Shown here: in pieces, positions 10,909 to 18,476 of the stretch
Numbering within the stretch: the stretch's first letter is position 1
Layout of the letters: the number at the start of each line of letters is the position of its first letter
Assembly: GCF_023898865.1 (NCBI RefSeq)
Contig: NZ_JAGSOV010000077.1
Coordinates: 23,728 to 87,727 of the forward strand
Direction of reading: 5' to 3'
DNA length: 64,000 nt
DNA from: Pseudonocardia humida
GTDB lineage: Bacteria > Actinomycetota > Actinomycetes > Mycobacteriales > Pseudonocardiaceae
Made by a program: the position numbers and the translations under genes
The notes under the pieces: model-generated
Seen by the model: the letters and a program-made list of their open reading frames with translations, nothing else
Database searches by the model: none
What the model was told of the DNA's origin: nothing

Positions 10909-11301
10909 TCAGGTCAGCGATCCCGGGTCGGCCGGCACGTCGACGGCGTGCGCCCGCAGCAGCTCGAGCGGGACGACCTCGGTGGCCCGGCGGTTGGTCG
11001 AGGCGAGCACCACCGGCGCCGCCGTGCCCGCGCGGGCGGCCTGCAGCCAGCGCACGGCGACCACGCACCAGCGGTCGCCGGGGCGCAGGCCCGGGAAGCC
11101 GTACTCGGGGCGCGGGCTCGTCAGGTCGTTGCCCACGCCGCGCTGGTGCTCGAGGAACTCGGCGGTCACGACGGCGCACACGGTGTGGCTGCCGCGGTCC
11201 TCCGGGCCGGTGCTGCAGCACCCGTCGCGGTAGAAGCCGGTCATCGGGTCGGTTCCGCACGGCTCCAGCGGGCCGCCGAGCACGTTGAGCTCCTCCGCCA
11301 T
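10909..11301 (-). CDS. DUF2237 family protein
   Basis: From the ATG at 11301 the product is 130 residues, the usual length of DUF2237. The family pattern is visible: NVLGGPLEPC near the N-terminus, TGFYRDGCC, HTVCAVVT, then a long GDRWCVVAVRW strand and VVLASTNRRATEVVPLE. Conserved Cys residues may bind metal, but the family has no firmly assigned reaction. An upstream in-frame start (11415) would add Arg/Pro-rich residues overlapping the methyltransferase gene and was not chosen. It lies 52 bp downstream of the methyltransferase gene and may share its transcript. Confidence 0.85.
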   Translation of the reverse strand: MAEELNVLGGPLEPCGTDPMTGFYRDGCCSTGPEDRGSHTVCAVVTAEFLEHQRGVGNDLTSPRPEYGFPGLRPGDRWCVVAVRWLQAARAGTAAPVVLASTNRRATEVVPLELLRAHAVDVPADPGSLT

Positions 11302-11353
11302 CGCCCCAGCCTGCCACGGGTCGGGGACGCGGCGCCGCAGGCGGGCCGGAGGG

Positions 11354-12190
11354 TCAGCGGGAGGACCGCACGGCGGTCGCGGCCAACGTCGTGTACGGCA
11401 TCGTGAAGCCGCCACCGATCCGGTCGACGGCGGCCCCGACGGCGTCGAGCACCCGCGCCAGCGCCCCGGCCGGCAGCCGGGTCAGCGCCCCGGTGGTGGG
11501 CAGGTGGTCCAGCCACTGGTCCCGGGTGTAGGACTGCTCCCAGTCGAAGCGCCACTGCTCGGGCTCGTCGAAGCCACCGGCCCGCCGCATCCCGTCCGCG
11601 GCGGCGAGGAACCCGGCCTGGTAGACCTCAAGCGCGCTGCGCCCCGCCCCGCCCGCCGACGGCACGGTGAAGGGCGAGTCGGGAGCCACCCGCGCGAAGG
11701 CCTCGACGAACGCCGCGGTCACCGTGGGCGGGGCGTCGAAGGCGTGGCCGAAGACGGCCAGCCGCCCGTCCGGGCGCAGCACCCGCGCCGCCTTCGCCGC
11801 GCCGGCGACCGGGTCGACCCAGTGCCAGGCCTGGCCGGCGACGACGGCGTCGAACGAGCGGCCGGCCGGCTCCCAGTCCTCGAAGGTGGCCACCTCGACC
11901 GCGACGCCGGTGCGCCGGGCGAACTCGGCCATCCGCCCGTCCGGGTCGACGCCCAGCACAGTGGCGCCCGCCGCGCGGAACTGGCGGGCCTCGATGCCGG
12001 TCCCGCACCCGACGTCGAGGACGTCCGGGCCGGGGCTGCGGGTGAGGATCCGCTCGATCAGCGCCTCGGGGTAGCGCGGGCGGGCGCGGTCGTAGCGCTC
12101 GGCGTCCACGCCGAACGACTCGGCGACCTGGCGCTGTCGGTGCGGCGGCGAGGAGGGAGGATCGACGGGGCCTCCGGCTCGAGTGGGCAT
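11354..12190 (-). CDS. Class I SAM-dependent methyltransferase
   Basis: A 278-residue methyltransferase with the SAM-binding motif VLDVGCGTGIEARQF, an acidic residue at the end of strand 2 (LGVDPDG) and a VVAGQAWHWVD motif typical of the Methyltransf_11 group related to UbiE. The substrate is unknown. The ATG at 12190 lies six bases after a TAAGGT -10 box on the minus strand, so the mRNA is probably leaderless. Divergent from a TetR regulator; the GTGGGCA/TGCCCAC operators overlap this promoter and start codon, so TetR very likely represses it. The product could modify a toxic small molecule or a pigment; not determinable here. Confidence 0.85.
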   Translation of the reverse strand: MPTRAGGPVDPPSSPPHRQRQVAESFGVDAERYDRARPRYPEALIERILTRSPGPDVLDVGCGTGIEARQFRAAGATVLGVDPDGRMAEFARRTGVAVEVATFEDWEPAGRSFDAVVAGQAWHWVDPVAGAAKAARVLRPDGRLAVFGHAFDAPPTVTAAFVEAFARVAPDSPFTVPSAGGAGRSALEVYQAGFLAAADGMRRAGGFDEPEQWRFDWEQSYTRDQWLDHLPTTGALTRLPAGALARVLDAVGAAVDRIGGGFTMPYTTLAATAVRSSR

Positions 12191-12217
12191 GTGCCCACCT
12201 TAGTGGGCAATCGCCCA
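12183..12217. promoter_or_regulatory. Overlapping TetR operators in the divergent promoter
   Basis: Alternating half-sites GTGGGCA (12183), TGCCCAC (12192), GTGGGCA (12203) and GCCCA (12213). The central 18-mer TGCCCACCTTAGTGGGCA (12192-12209) is a perfect palindrome with a 4-nt spacer. It covers the -10 box of the methyltransferase gene and lies 50 bp before tetR. Confidence 0.75.
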
Positions 12218-12260
12218 TTCCGGCAACCGGGGTCCCTCGCCGACGAAGGGGAACCGCGCC

Positions 12261-12863
12261 GTGCCTACCGGGGTGCACATCCGCGACGCGCGCCAGCAGC
12301 TGCTCGACGCCGCCGAGCGCGTCCTGCTGCGGGCCGGCCCCGGCGCGCTGACCAGCCGCGCCGTCACCACCGAGGCCGACGTGGCCAAGGGCGTGCTGCA
12401 CCGGCACTTCGCCGACTTCGACGACTTCCTCGCCGAGCTCGCCCGCGACCGCATCGCCCGGATCGACGCCCGAGCGGGCGAGCTGCGCGCCGCCGCCGGG
12501 ACGGGCACCGTCGCCGGGAACCTCGCCGGCGCCCTGGCGGAGCTGTTCGACCCGGTCACCGTGGCGGTCGCCGGGCTCGTCATCTTCCGCGACGAGCTGC
12601 GGGAGCGCCTGCGCGGCGCCGCCGTCCCGCGCACCCCGCCCGTCCTGACCGAGATGACCGCGGCGATCGCCGGCTACCTCGCCGCGGAGCGCGAGCTGGG
12701 CCGCATCGCCGCCGACGCCGAGATCGACCCGCTCGCGCTGGCCCTCGTCGGCGGCGCGCACCTGCTGTGCGCCGGCCGTGCGCGCACCCGGCCCCCGGCC
12801 GGGGAGATCGACCTGGTGGTGTCCGCGGTCGTCGCCGACGTCGTCCAGCGCCGGCTGCTCTGA
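12261..12863 (+). CDS. TetR family regulator
   Basis: A 200-residue TetR-type repressor. The N-terminal helix-turn-helix spans ~10-57 (ARQQLLDAAERVLL ... ALTSRAVTTEADVAKGVLHRHFADFDDFLAEL). The C-terminal ligand domain is Ala/Leu-rich without a diagnostic motif. GTG start at 12261 with GAAGGGGAA upstream. Its divergent neighbour is a methyltransferase, and multiple palindromes lie between them, so autoregulation plus control of the methyltransferase is the natural reading. The TauE-type permease gene downstream begins after a further ~160 bp with its own operators and is probably separate. Confidence 0.88.
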   Translation: MPTGVHIRDARQQLLDAAERVLLRAGPGALTSRAVTTEADVAKGVLHRHFADFDDFLAELARDRIARIDARAGELRAAAGTGTVAGNLAGALAELFDPVTVAVAGLVIFRDELRERLRGAAVPRTPPVLTEMTAAIAGYLAAERELGRIAADAEIDPLALALVGGAHLLCAGRARTRPPAGEIDLVVSAVVADVVQRRLL

Positions 12864-12932
12864 CGCCACTCCCCCGGCCCCGGTCGGCGACGCGGCGCCC
12901 GCAGGTCGCCGTTTCGCTGACGTCAAGACAGC

Positions 12933-12956
12933 GTCAATGATTCGTTGTCACAGGAG
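12933..12956 (+). promoter_or_regulatory. Operator-like site, distal copy upstream of the TauE gene
   Basis: GTCAA (12933-12937), N7, TTGTC (12945-12949), ACAGG. It is a weaker copy of the site at 13004-13027, 71 bp apart start to start, a spacing that would put both on similar DNA faces. Confidence 0.4.
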
Positions 12957-13003
12957 GGGAGGCATCAGGCGCGACGTCGCCGGATCGCTGACCGCACGCC
13001 GGT

Positions 13004-13027
13004 GTCAACGGATCGTTGTCACAATGG
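13004..13027 (+). promoter_or_regulatory. Operator-like site over the TauE start
   Basis: GTCAA (13004-13008), N7, TTGTC (13016-13020), ACAATGG; the final ATG is the candidate start codon of the permease at 13024. Nearly identical to the site at 2478-2501 near moxR. Binding here would block expression of the permease. Confidence 0.45.
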
Positions 13028-13767
13028 TGTTCCCGCCCGAGACGTGCGACGTTGGCGGGGTGCTGCTGCTCGCCGGGCTCGTCGTCGCGCTCGGCGCGCT
13101 CGTCCAAGGGGCGGTCGGCTTCGGGCTGGCCCTGGTGGCCGCCCCGCTGCTGGCGATCATCGACCCCGCGCTCGTGCCGGTCCCCCTGCTGCTGGTGACC
13201 GCGGTGCACGCCGTGCTCACCGTGGCCCGCGAGCCGCGCGGGGCCGACTGGACCGGCGTGGGCTGGGCGCTGCTCGGCAGGCTGCCGGGCACCGCGCTGG
13301 GGGTGCTCGCGGTGGCGCTGCTGCCGACGCGGGTGTTCCTGGCCGTCGTCGCGGGGGTCGTGCTGGTCTGCGCCGCGCTGTCGGTGGTCACCTGGCGCCC
13401 CCGGCCGACGGTGCCCGCCCTGCTGGTCGCCGGGCTGGTCTCCGGCGCGGGCGGCACCGCCGCCTCCATCGGCGGACCGCCGGTCGCCCTGCTCTACCAG
13501 GACCGGTCCGGCGTCCGGGTGCGCGCCACGCTCGGCGCCTACTTCACCGCCGGGTCGGCGCTGTCGATCGGCGCCCTGGTCGCCGGCGGCCAGGTCGGCG
13601 TCGACCACCTCACCGCCGCGGCCGTGCTGCTGCCCGCCATGGTGGTCGGCTTCCTCGCCTCCGGCCCGGCCCGGCGGTTCGTCGACCGGGGCTGGGTGCG
13701 GCCCGCGGTCGTCGGGGTGTCGGCGCTCGGCGCGGGCGTGCTGCTGGTCCAGGTGGCGATCGGGTGA
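13024..13767 (+). CDS. TauE/SafE family permease
   Basis: A 247-residue polytopic membrane protein with about seven to eight hydrophobic helices. The family signature GALVQGAVGFGLALVAAPLL appears in helix 1 and a second repeat begins with LVSGAGGTAASIGGPPVALL. TauE/SafE proteins export sulfite, sulfoacetate or other organic anions; the substrate cannot be read here. The ATG at 13024 lacks a ribosome site and lies inside a palindromic operator; a GTG at 13060, just before the first helix, is an alternative. Two operator copies upstream suggest substrate-induced derepression by a regulator not encoded next to it. Confidence 0.82.
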   Translation: MVFPPETCDVGGVLLLAGLVVALGALVQGAVGFGLALVAAPLLAIIDPALVPVPLLLVTAVHAVLTVAREPRGADWTGVGWALLGRLPGTALGVLAVALLPTRVFLAVVAGVVLVCAALSVVTWRPRPTVPALLVAGLVSGAGGTAASIGGPPVALLYQDRSGVRVRATLGAYFTAGSALSIGALVAGGQVGVDHLTAAAVLLPAMVVGFLASGPARRFVDRGWVRPAVVGVSALGAGVLLVQVAIG

Positions 13768-13800
13768 GCGCCGGGCCCGCTCCCCCGCCCAGGCCGTCTC

Positions 13801-14721
13801 TCAGCCCTTCTCGGCCCCCGCGGTCAACCCCTCCACGAGCAGCCGCTCGGTGAAGAAGAAGATGATCACGATCGGGATGGTGAGCAGCACCGAGCCCGCC
13901 ATCAGCACGGTCGTCGGGATCTCGATGCTGCCGGCGAGCTGGCTCAGCCCGAGCGACACCGTCCAGCGCTCGCGGTCCTCGGCCAGGAACAGCAGCGCGA
14001 ACAGGAACTCGTTCCAGGCGATCATGAAGACGTAGAGCGCGTTGGACACCACGGCCGGCATGGCCAGCGGCAGGCTCACCTTGAGGATGATCTGCCGGCG
14101 GGTGGCCCCGTCCATCGCCGCGGCCTCCTCCAGCGACACCGGGACCGTCTCGAAGTAGTTGCGCAGCATGTAGATCGAGATCGGCACGGTCTGCGCGACG
14201 TAGACCACGAGCAGCCCGACGATCGAGCCGCGCAGCCCGATCGCGGAGAAGAACACGAACAGCGGCACGGCCAGCAGGATCGCCGGGAACAGGTAGACGG
14301 CCAGGAACAGCGCGCTGACCTGGCGGCGGCCGCGGAAGTGCAACCGGCTGATCGCGTAGGAGCCCGGGATGGCCACCACCAGCGTGACCGCCACCGTCAG
14401 CAGCGCGATGACCGCGCTGTTGCGCAGGAAGACCAGGAAGCCCTGGCCCCCGGAGGCCGCGGAGGCCAGCACCTCGACGTAGGTGGTGAAGTCGAGCTCG
14501 GCGGGCCAGAGCAGCCCCGGGCGCTGCAGCACCTCGTCGAGGCTGCGCAGCGACAGCACCACCATGTAGTAGAAGGGGAACACGGTGGCGAGCACCAGCA
14601 CGACGATCACCACCCAGCGCAGCACGCCGAGGACGCGGGTCTCCACGAGGTCGCGGTTCCAGCGCCGAGGCGCCGGCGCGGTGCTGCTCCCGGTCGGCTC
14701 GACGAGCGTCTCCTGGGTCAC
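13801..14721 (-). CDS. ABC sugar transporter permease, MalG/CUT1 type
   Basis: A 306-residue inner-membrane permease with six predicted helices and the EAA loop EEAAAMDGATRRQIILKVSLPLAMP region near residues 198-222, which contacts the ATPase. The GTG at 14721 is one base from the preceding permease stop (14723), so the two are co-translated. Together with the MalF-type permease and the lipoprotein binding protein it forms an importer of the carbohydrate CUT1 group. No ATP-binding subunit is encoded in the operon. In actinobacteria a shared MsiK-type ATPase commonly serves several such importers, so this is likely here too. Confidence 0.92.
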   Translation of the reverse strand: MTQETLVEPTGSSTAPAPRRWNRDLVETRVLGVLRWVVIVVLVLATVFPFYYMVVLSLRSLDEVLQRPGLLWPAELDFTTYVEVLASAASGGQGFLVFLRNSAVIALLTVAVTLVVAIPGSYAISRLHFRGRRQVSALFLAVYLFPAILLAVPLFVFFSAIGLRGSIVGLLVVYVAQTVPISIYMLRNYFETVPVSLEEAAAMDGATRRQIILKVSLPLAMPAVVSNALYVFMIAWNEFLFALLFLAEDRERWTVSLGLSQLAGSIEIPTTVLMAGSVLLTIPIVIIFFFTERLLVEGLTAGAEKG

Positions 14722-14722
14722 C

Positions 14723-15754
14723 TCAGACCTCCTCGACGCGCTTGGCGAAGAACTTGAAGTAGACGATCAGGAACACGACCAGGACCAGCGCCAGGACCAG
14801 CGCCTGCGCGGCCGCGCCGCCGATGTCGCCGCGGTCGGTGAGCAGGTTGTAGACCCGCACGCTGACCACCTCCGTGCCCGCGGCGCCCCCGGTGAGCAGG
14901 AAGATGTCGTCGAACTCGTTGAAGGTGAAGATGAACCGCAGCACCGACAGCAGCGCGATGACCGGCAGCAGCTGCGGCAGCAGCACGTGGCGGAACCGCT
15001 GGGTCGGGGTGGCGCCGTCCACCGTGGCGGCCTCCTCCAGCTCACCGGGCACGGCCTGCAGCCGGGCGGTGAGGAACAGGAACGCGAACGGGAAGTACCG
15101 CCACGCCTCGAACGCCATCACCGTCAGCAGCGCCACCGGCACGCTGACCTGCAGCCCGAACAGCGACACGTCCGCGGAGCGCTGGCTGAGGAACGCGATC
15201 GGGTCGTCCCAGCCCAACCACTCCCGCCCGACGTGGTTCACGATGCCGAACTGGGGGCTGAGCATGGTCTGCCAGACGAAGGCCACCGCCACCACCGGCG
15301 CCACGTAGGGCAGCAGCATGGACGCCCGGACGAAGGTCCGCCCGCGGAACGGCTTGCGCAGCGCCAGCGCCGCGGCCAGCCCGATGCCGATCGACCCGAT
15401 CGTGCCGACCACCGAGAAGAGCAGCGTCGTGCGCAGGCCCTCCCAGAACCCCGAGGAGGTGAACACGTCGGCGATGTTCTCCAGGGAGAACTCGCCGAAC
15501 AGCCCGCGCCTGCGCAGGTCGATCAGCCGCAGGTCCTGGAAGGCCAGCAGGATCGACCAGACGATCGGCACCACCACGACGACCAGCACGACCAGCAGCG
15601 TCGGGCTGAGCAGCAGCCGCCCCGCCCGGGCGTCGCGCTGGGCCCGGGTGAGCTGCTTGCCGCCCGACCGGTCCCGGACCGGGGTCTTCGGCTCGGGACC
15701 GGACGGGTCGGTCGGCTGGGTCTCCCGGGGCGGCGTGCCGGCCCCGGTGGTCAT
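14723..15754 (-). CDS. ABC sugar transporter permease, MalF type
   Basis: A 343-residue permease starting at an ATG that overlaps the binding-protein stop (ATGA, 15751-15754). The N-terminal ~45 residues are hydrophilic, then helices follow with the EAA loop LEEAATVDGATPTQRFRHV ahead of LLPQLLPV. This partner of the MalG-type permease completes the membrane pore of a CUT1 importer. The C-terminal FTFNEFDDIFLLTGG segment is characteristic of MalF/UgpA-like subunits. The long upstream extension of this frame is noncoding shadow over the binding-protein gene. Confidence 0.92.
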   Translation of the reverse strand: MTTGAGTPPRETQPTDPSGPEPKTPVRDRSGGKQLTRAQRDARAGRLLLSPTLLVVLVVVVVPIVWSILLAFQDLRLIDLRRRGLFGEFSLENIADVFTSSGFWEGLRTTLLFSVVGTIGSIGIGLAAALALRKPFRGRTFVRASMLLPYVAPVVAVAFVWQTMLSPQFGIVNHVGREWLGWDDPIAFLSQRSADVSLFGLQVSVPVALLTVMAFEAWRYFPFAFLFLTARLQAVPGELEEAATVDGATPTQRFRHVLLPQLLPVIALLSVLRFIFTFNEFDDIFLLTGGAAGTEVVSVRVYNLLTDRGDIGGAAAQALVLALVLVVFLIVYFKFFAKRVEEV

Positions 15755-17142
15755 CGCAGCGAGTCCTGGATCTCGGTGACGTCGGCGTCGGCCTGCGCCG
15801 CCGCCGCGGCGGGGTCGGTCGCGCCCGATGTCATCGCGGCGATGGCCTGCGGCAGGGGGAGCTCGCCCAGCGTCGCCCCGATCAGGTCGCCCTGGCCCTG
15901 GGTGATGCCCCACCGGCGGAAGGTGTCGACGCTGGTGCCGAGGGTGTCGAGCACCTCGGCCGGGTAGAACTGCGACAGCGGCGCCTTGGTGTCCACCCCG
16001 GCGGGCAGCGCGCGCCAGGCGTCGACGTACTGGTTCGGCGAGTCCGCGGTGCCGGTGCGGGTGGGGAACTTGCCCTCCGGGGCGAAGCCCAGCCAGTCCT
16101 GGTAGCCGTCCGACATCATGAACCGGACGAACTGCCCGGCCGGGTCGGTGTCGGCGTCGGCCAGCACCGCCCAGGACACGACCTCGCCGTACTGCGCGGG
16201 TTCGGTGCCCTGCGGACCGGTGAGCGCGGTGACCACGCCGGTGTTGTCGACCAGGAACCGCGGGTCCGCGGCGCACTCCGGGCAGCTCGGGGCGGCGTCG
16301 GCGCGCAGCCCGGCCAGCTCGTCGAGGATGAACGACGACCACACCAGCATCGCGCCCTGGCCGGCGAAGTAGGCCGCGCGGGTGGTGTCCTCGTCCTGGG
16401 CGCCGGGCACCGAGGAGTTGCGGATCAGGTCGTTGTAGAAGCTCAGCGCGTCGACGCACTGCGGGCTGTCGAGGGTGACCTCGCCGCCGTCGTCCACCAT
16501 CTCGCAGCCGTCGGCCAGCGCGAGGTGCTCGAAGGTCTGCTGGGTGAAGGCGCTGCCCGCGGCGGTGCCGCCGAGGAAGCCGGCGACGCCATCGGTGTTG
16601 AGCCGCTGCGCGGCCGCGGTCACGTCGGCGAAGGTCTTCGGCTCGGGCAGCCCGGCCGCGGCGAACAGGTCCTTGCGGTAGAGCAGCAGCTGGGCCCAGC
16701 CGTCGCTGGGCACGGCGAGCTGGGTGTCGCCGTCGCGGGTGAGCTCCAGGGCGCGCGGGGAGAAGGTGTCCGCGCCGAGCTCCTCGACGACCCGGCCCGC
16801 GGTGTCGGGGTCGAGCAGCTCGTCGGCGGCCAGGGAGCGGACTCCGGTCAGCGAGAGCGCCCCGACGACGTCGGGCAGGTCGCCGCCGGCCGCCGAGGAC
16901 GTGATGAGCTGGCTGAACTGGTCCTCGTCGATGCCGACCAGCTCGACCGCGATGCCGGTCTGCTCGCTGAACCGCTGGGCCAGGGACTGCTGGGCGGCCA
17001 GCCGGTCGGGCAGGTTCTCCAGCGTCCACACGGTGAGGCTGCCCCCACCCTCCTCGGCGGGCTCCTCCCCGGATCCGCAGGCCGTGGCGGCCAGCAGCAG
17101 CATCGCGGACAGCACCGTCGTGGTGCGGGCACGTGTCCTCAT
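15751..17142 (-). CDS. ABC transporter sugar-binding lipoprotein
   Basis: A 463-residue solute-binding protein (cluster CUT1). The ATG at 17142 has GGGGGAGGG upstream; the longer in-frame reading was rejected. The lipobox LLAATAC puts the lipidated Cys at residue 22, followed by a Gly/Glu-rich linker. The mature part starts LTVWTLEN and has the two-domain organisation of family 1 extracellular binding proteins (LPDVVGALSL, TFADVTAAAQRL, GEVVSWAVLADADTD). Sugar specificity is unknown. First gene of the binding protein-permease-permease operon. No regulator gene adjoins it apart from a possible HxlR remnant upstream. Confidence 0.92.
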   Translation of the reverse strand: MRTRARTTTVLSAMLLLAATACGSGEEPAEEGGGSLTVWTLENLPDRLAAQQSLAQRFSEQTGIAVELVGIDEDQFSQLITSSAAGGDLPDVVGALSLTGVRSLAADELLDPDTAGRVVEELGADTFSPRALELTRDGDTQLAVPSDGWAQLLLYRKDLFAAAGLPEPKTFADVTAAAQRLNTDGVAGFLGGTAAGSAFTQQTFEHLALADGCEMVDDGGEVTLDSPQCVDALSFYNDLIRNSSVPGAQDEDTTRAAYFAGQGAMLVWSSFILDELAGLRADAAPSCPECAADPRFLVDNTGVVTALTGPQGTEPAQYGEVVSWAVLADADTDPAGQFVRFMMSDGYQDWLGFAPEGKFPTRTGTADSPNQYVDAWRALPAGVDTKAPLSQFYPAEVLDTLGTSVDTFRRWGITQGQGDLIGATLGELPLPQAIAAMTSGATDPAAAAAQADADVTEIQDSLR

Positions 17143-17249
17143 CGACCCTCCCCCGTTCGTGGTGACCGGAGAGTAGAGCGACGTCAGCCCGAGTGCTCGC
17201 CCTGAACGTCCGCGCAGCTGGGAGCGGGTGCGGCGGCCCGCGCGAACCG

Positions 17250-17443
17250 CTCGGCGAGCACCGGGTGCCCGGCCGGGCGGCGGCACCGGGGCCCGGCTGC
17301 GCGCGGACGGCGGCGGGGTCGACGGGCCGGCCGCACGCCGAGCCGCACACCGTCGGGGTGAACGGCTCGCCGCAGGGCTCGTGGCGGCTGCCGGCCGCGC
17401 AGGGCAGGCCGGTGGTCGGGCGGGCGGTGCGCCTCGCGCTCAC
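17250..17443 (-). pseudogene. Possible C-terminal remnant of an HxlR-type regulator
   Basis: The 316-bp gap between the binding-protein start (17142) and the cupin stop (17459) holds no intact gene. On the minus strand a reading contains CGEPFTPTVCGSACGRPVDP and AVRAQPGPGA, which resembles the Cys-rich tail (CGEP-TP-V-CSACGEPVDPRDV---PGPG) seen at the end of actinobacterial HxlR/winged-helix regulators. The preceding winged helix is absent, so if real this is a decayed fragment. Recognition is from a short motif only; boundaries are approximate. Confidence 0.4.
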
Positions 17444-17458
17444 CCCGGGTCGATCAGG

Positions 17459-17923
17459 TCATGCCGGGTGACCCGGGTCGACCCACGCCACGTGCTCCGG
17501 ATCGGGCACCCCCTCGATGTCGAGGTTGACCACCACCGGCTGCTGCCCGCTGCGCGTCAGCACGCACTCCAGCGGCTCGTCGTCGAGTGCGTTGATCTCC
17601 TGGTGCGGCACCCACGGCGGGACGAAGATGAACCCGCCCGGGCCGGCCTCGGCGGTGAACTCCAGCCGCTCGCCCCACCGCATCCGAGCCCGGCCGCGCA
17701 CCACGTAGATCACGCTCTCCAGCTCGCCGTGGTGGTGCGCGCCCGTGCGGGCGCCGGGGTGGATGGTCACCGTGCCCGCCCAGAGCTTGCGCGCTCCCAC
17801 CCGGTCGCCGTCGACGGCGGCGGCGCGGTGCATGCCGGGGGTCTGCGGGGTGTTCGCGTCCAGGGCGTCGCCGGGCACGACCCGCACGCCGTCGGTGCGC
17901 CAGCGCCGGTCACCAGGTGCCAC
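17459..17923 (-). CDS. Cupin domain protein
   Basis: A 154-residue single-domain cupin. Metal-binding residues are visible as HHH (63-65) with Glu68 in cupin motif 1 (GAHHHGELESVIYVVRG) and His107 in motif 2 (VPPWVPHQEINA). This is the composition of small mononuclear metal cupins, whose reactions vary from dioxygenation to isomerisation or simple binding. The GTG at 17923 overlaps the nitroreductase 3' end by 14 bp, indicating coupled translation. The nitroreductase-cupin pair sits directly downstream of the egt genes but follows a separate leaderless promoter. Confidence 0.88.
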   Translation of the reverse strand: MAPGDRRWRTDGVRVVPGDALDANTPQTPGMHRAAAVDGDRVGARKLWAGTVTIHPGARTGAHHHGELESVIYVVRGRARMRWGERLEFTAEAGPGGFIFVPPWVPHQEINALDDEPLECVLTRSGQQPVVVNLDIEGVPDPEHVAWVDPGHPA

Positions 17924-18425
17924 GGTGCACCACCTCGTCGAAGGGGCGGCGGGCCAGCGCGACCGGCGGGCCCAGTGGGCGGTCGGCGGGGTGCCCCAGG
18001 CCGATCAGGGCGACCCCGGAGTGCCCGTGGGGCATGCCGATGATCCGGCGCAGCGCGTCCTGGTCGCGCACCGAGGCGTGGCCGCTGCCGATGCCCAGGT
18101 CGGTGGCGGCGATCATCATCGCCATCGTGACCTGGCCGAGGTCGAAGCGGTCGATGGCCGGGAACCGCTCCTCCTCGGGGTCGGGCACCGTCAGCACGAT
18201 CGTGGCCCGGCTGCCGGGGATGAACCTGGCCCCCTGCCAGACGGTCGCCAGCTCGGCGAGCCGGTCGCGGTCGGTGACCAGGACGAAGTCCCAGGCCTGG
18301 CGGTTCTTCGCCGACGGGGCGCGCCACCCGGCCTCCAGGATCCGATCGAGGTCGGCCGGATCCAGCGACTGGTCGGTGAAGGTGCGGACGTTGCGCCGCG
18401 CCCGGATCGCGTCCCAGGTCTGCAT
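17910..18425 (-). CDS. Nitroreductase family protein
   Basis: A 171-residue flavin oxidoreductase of the nitroreductase superfamily: RARRNVRTFTDQSLD at the N-terminus (FMN phosphate binding), GWRAPSAKNRQAWDFVLV, and a C-terminal GMPHGHSGVALIGLGHPAD segment. Length is on the short side, as in the Bacilli- and actinobacterial NADH-dependent branch. The ATG at 18425 is seven bases after TAGCGT on the minus strand, so the transcript is probably leaderless. Co-translated with the downstream cupin. The physiological substrate is unknown. Confidence 0.88.
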   Translation of the reverse strand: MQTWDAIRARRNVRTFTDQSLDPADLDRILEAGWRAPSAKNRQAWDFVLVTDRDRLAELATVWQGARFIPGSRATIVLTVPDPEEERFPAIDRFDLGQVTMAMMIAATDLGIGSGHASVRDQDALRRIIGMPHGHSGVALIGLGHPADRPLGPPVALARRPFDEVVHRGTW

Positions 18426-18476
18426 ACCGGGGACGCTACGCCGCGACCGGCCGCTGATCGACGCCCGCGCACCGGC

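Noticed and set aside
13801..17142. Missing ATPase as evidence of a broken ABC importer
   Set aside because: Actinobacterial CUT1 importers commonly use a shared MsiK-type ATPase encoded elsewhere, so its absence is not a lesion.
17193..17471. 92-codon plus-strand reading in the gap before the cupin gene
   Set aside because: No ribosome site and low-complexity composition; the minus-strand HxlR-like fragment explains the conserved-looking part better.
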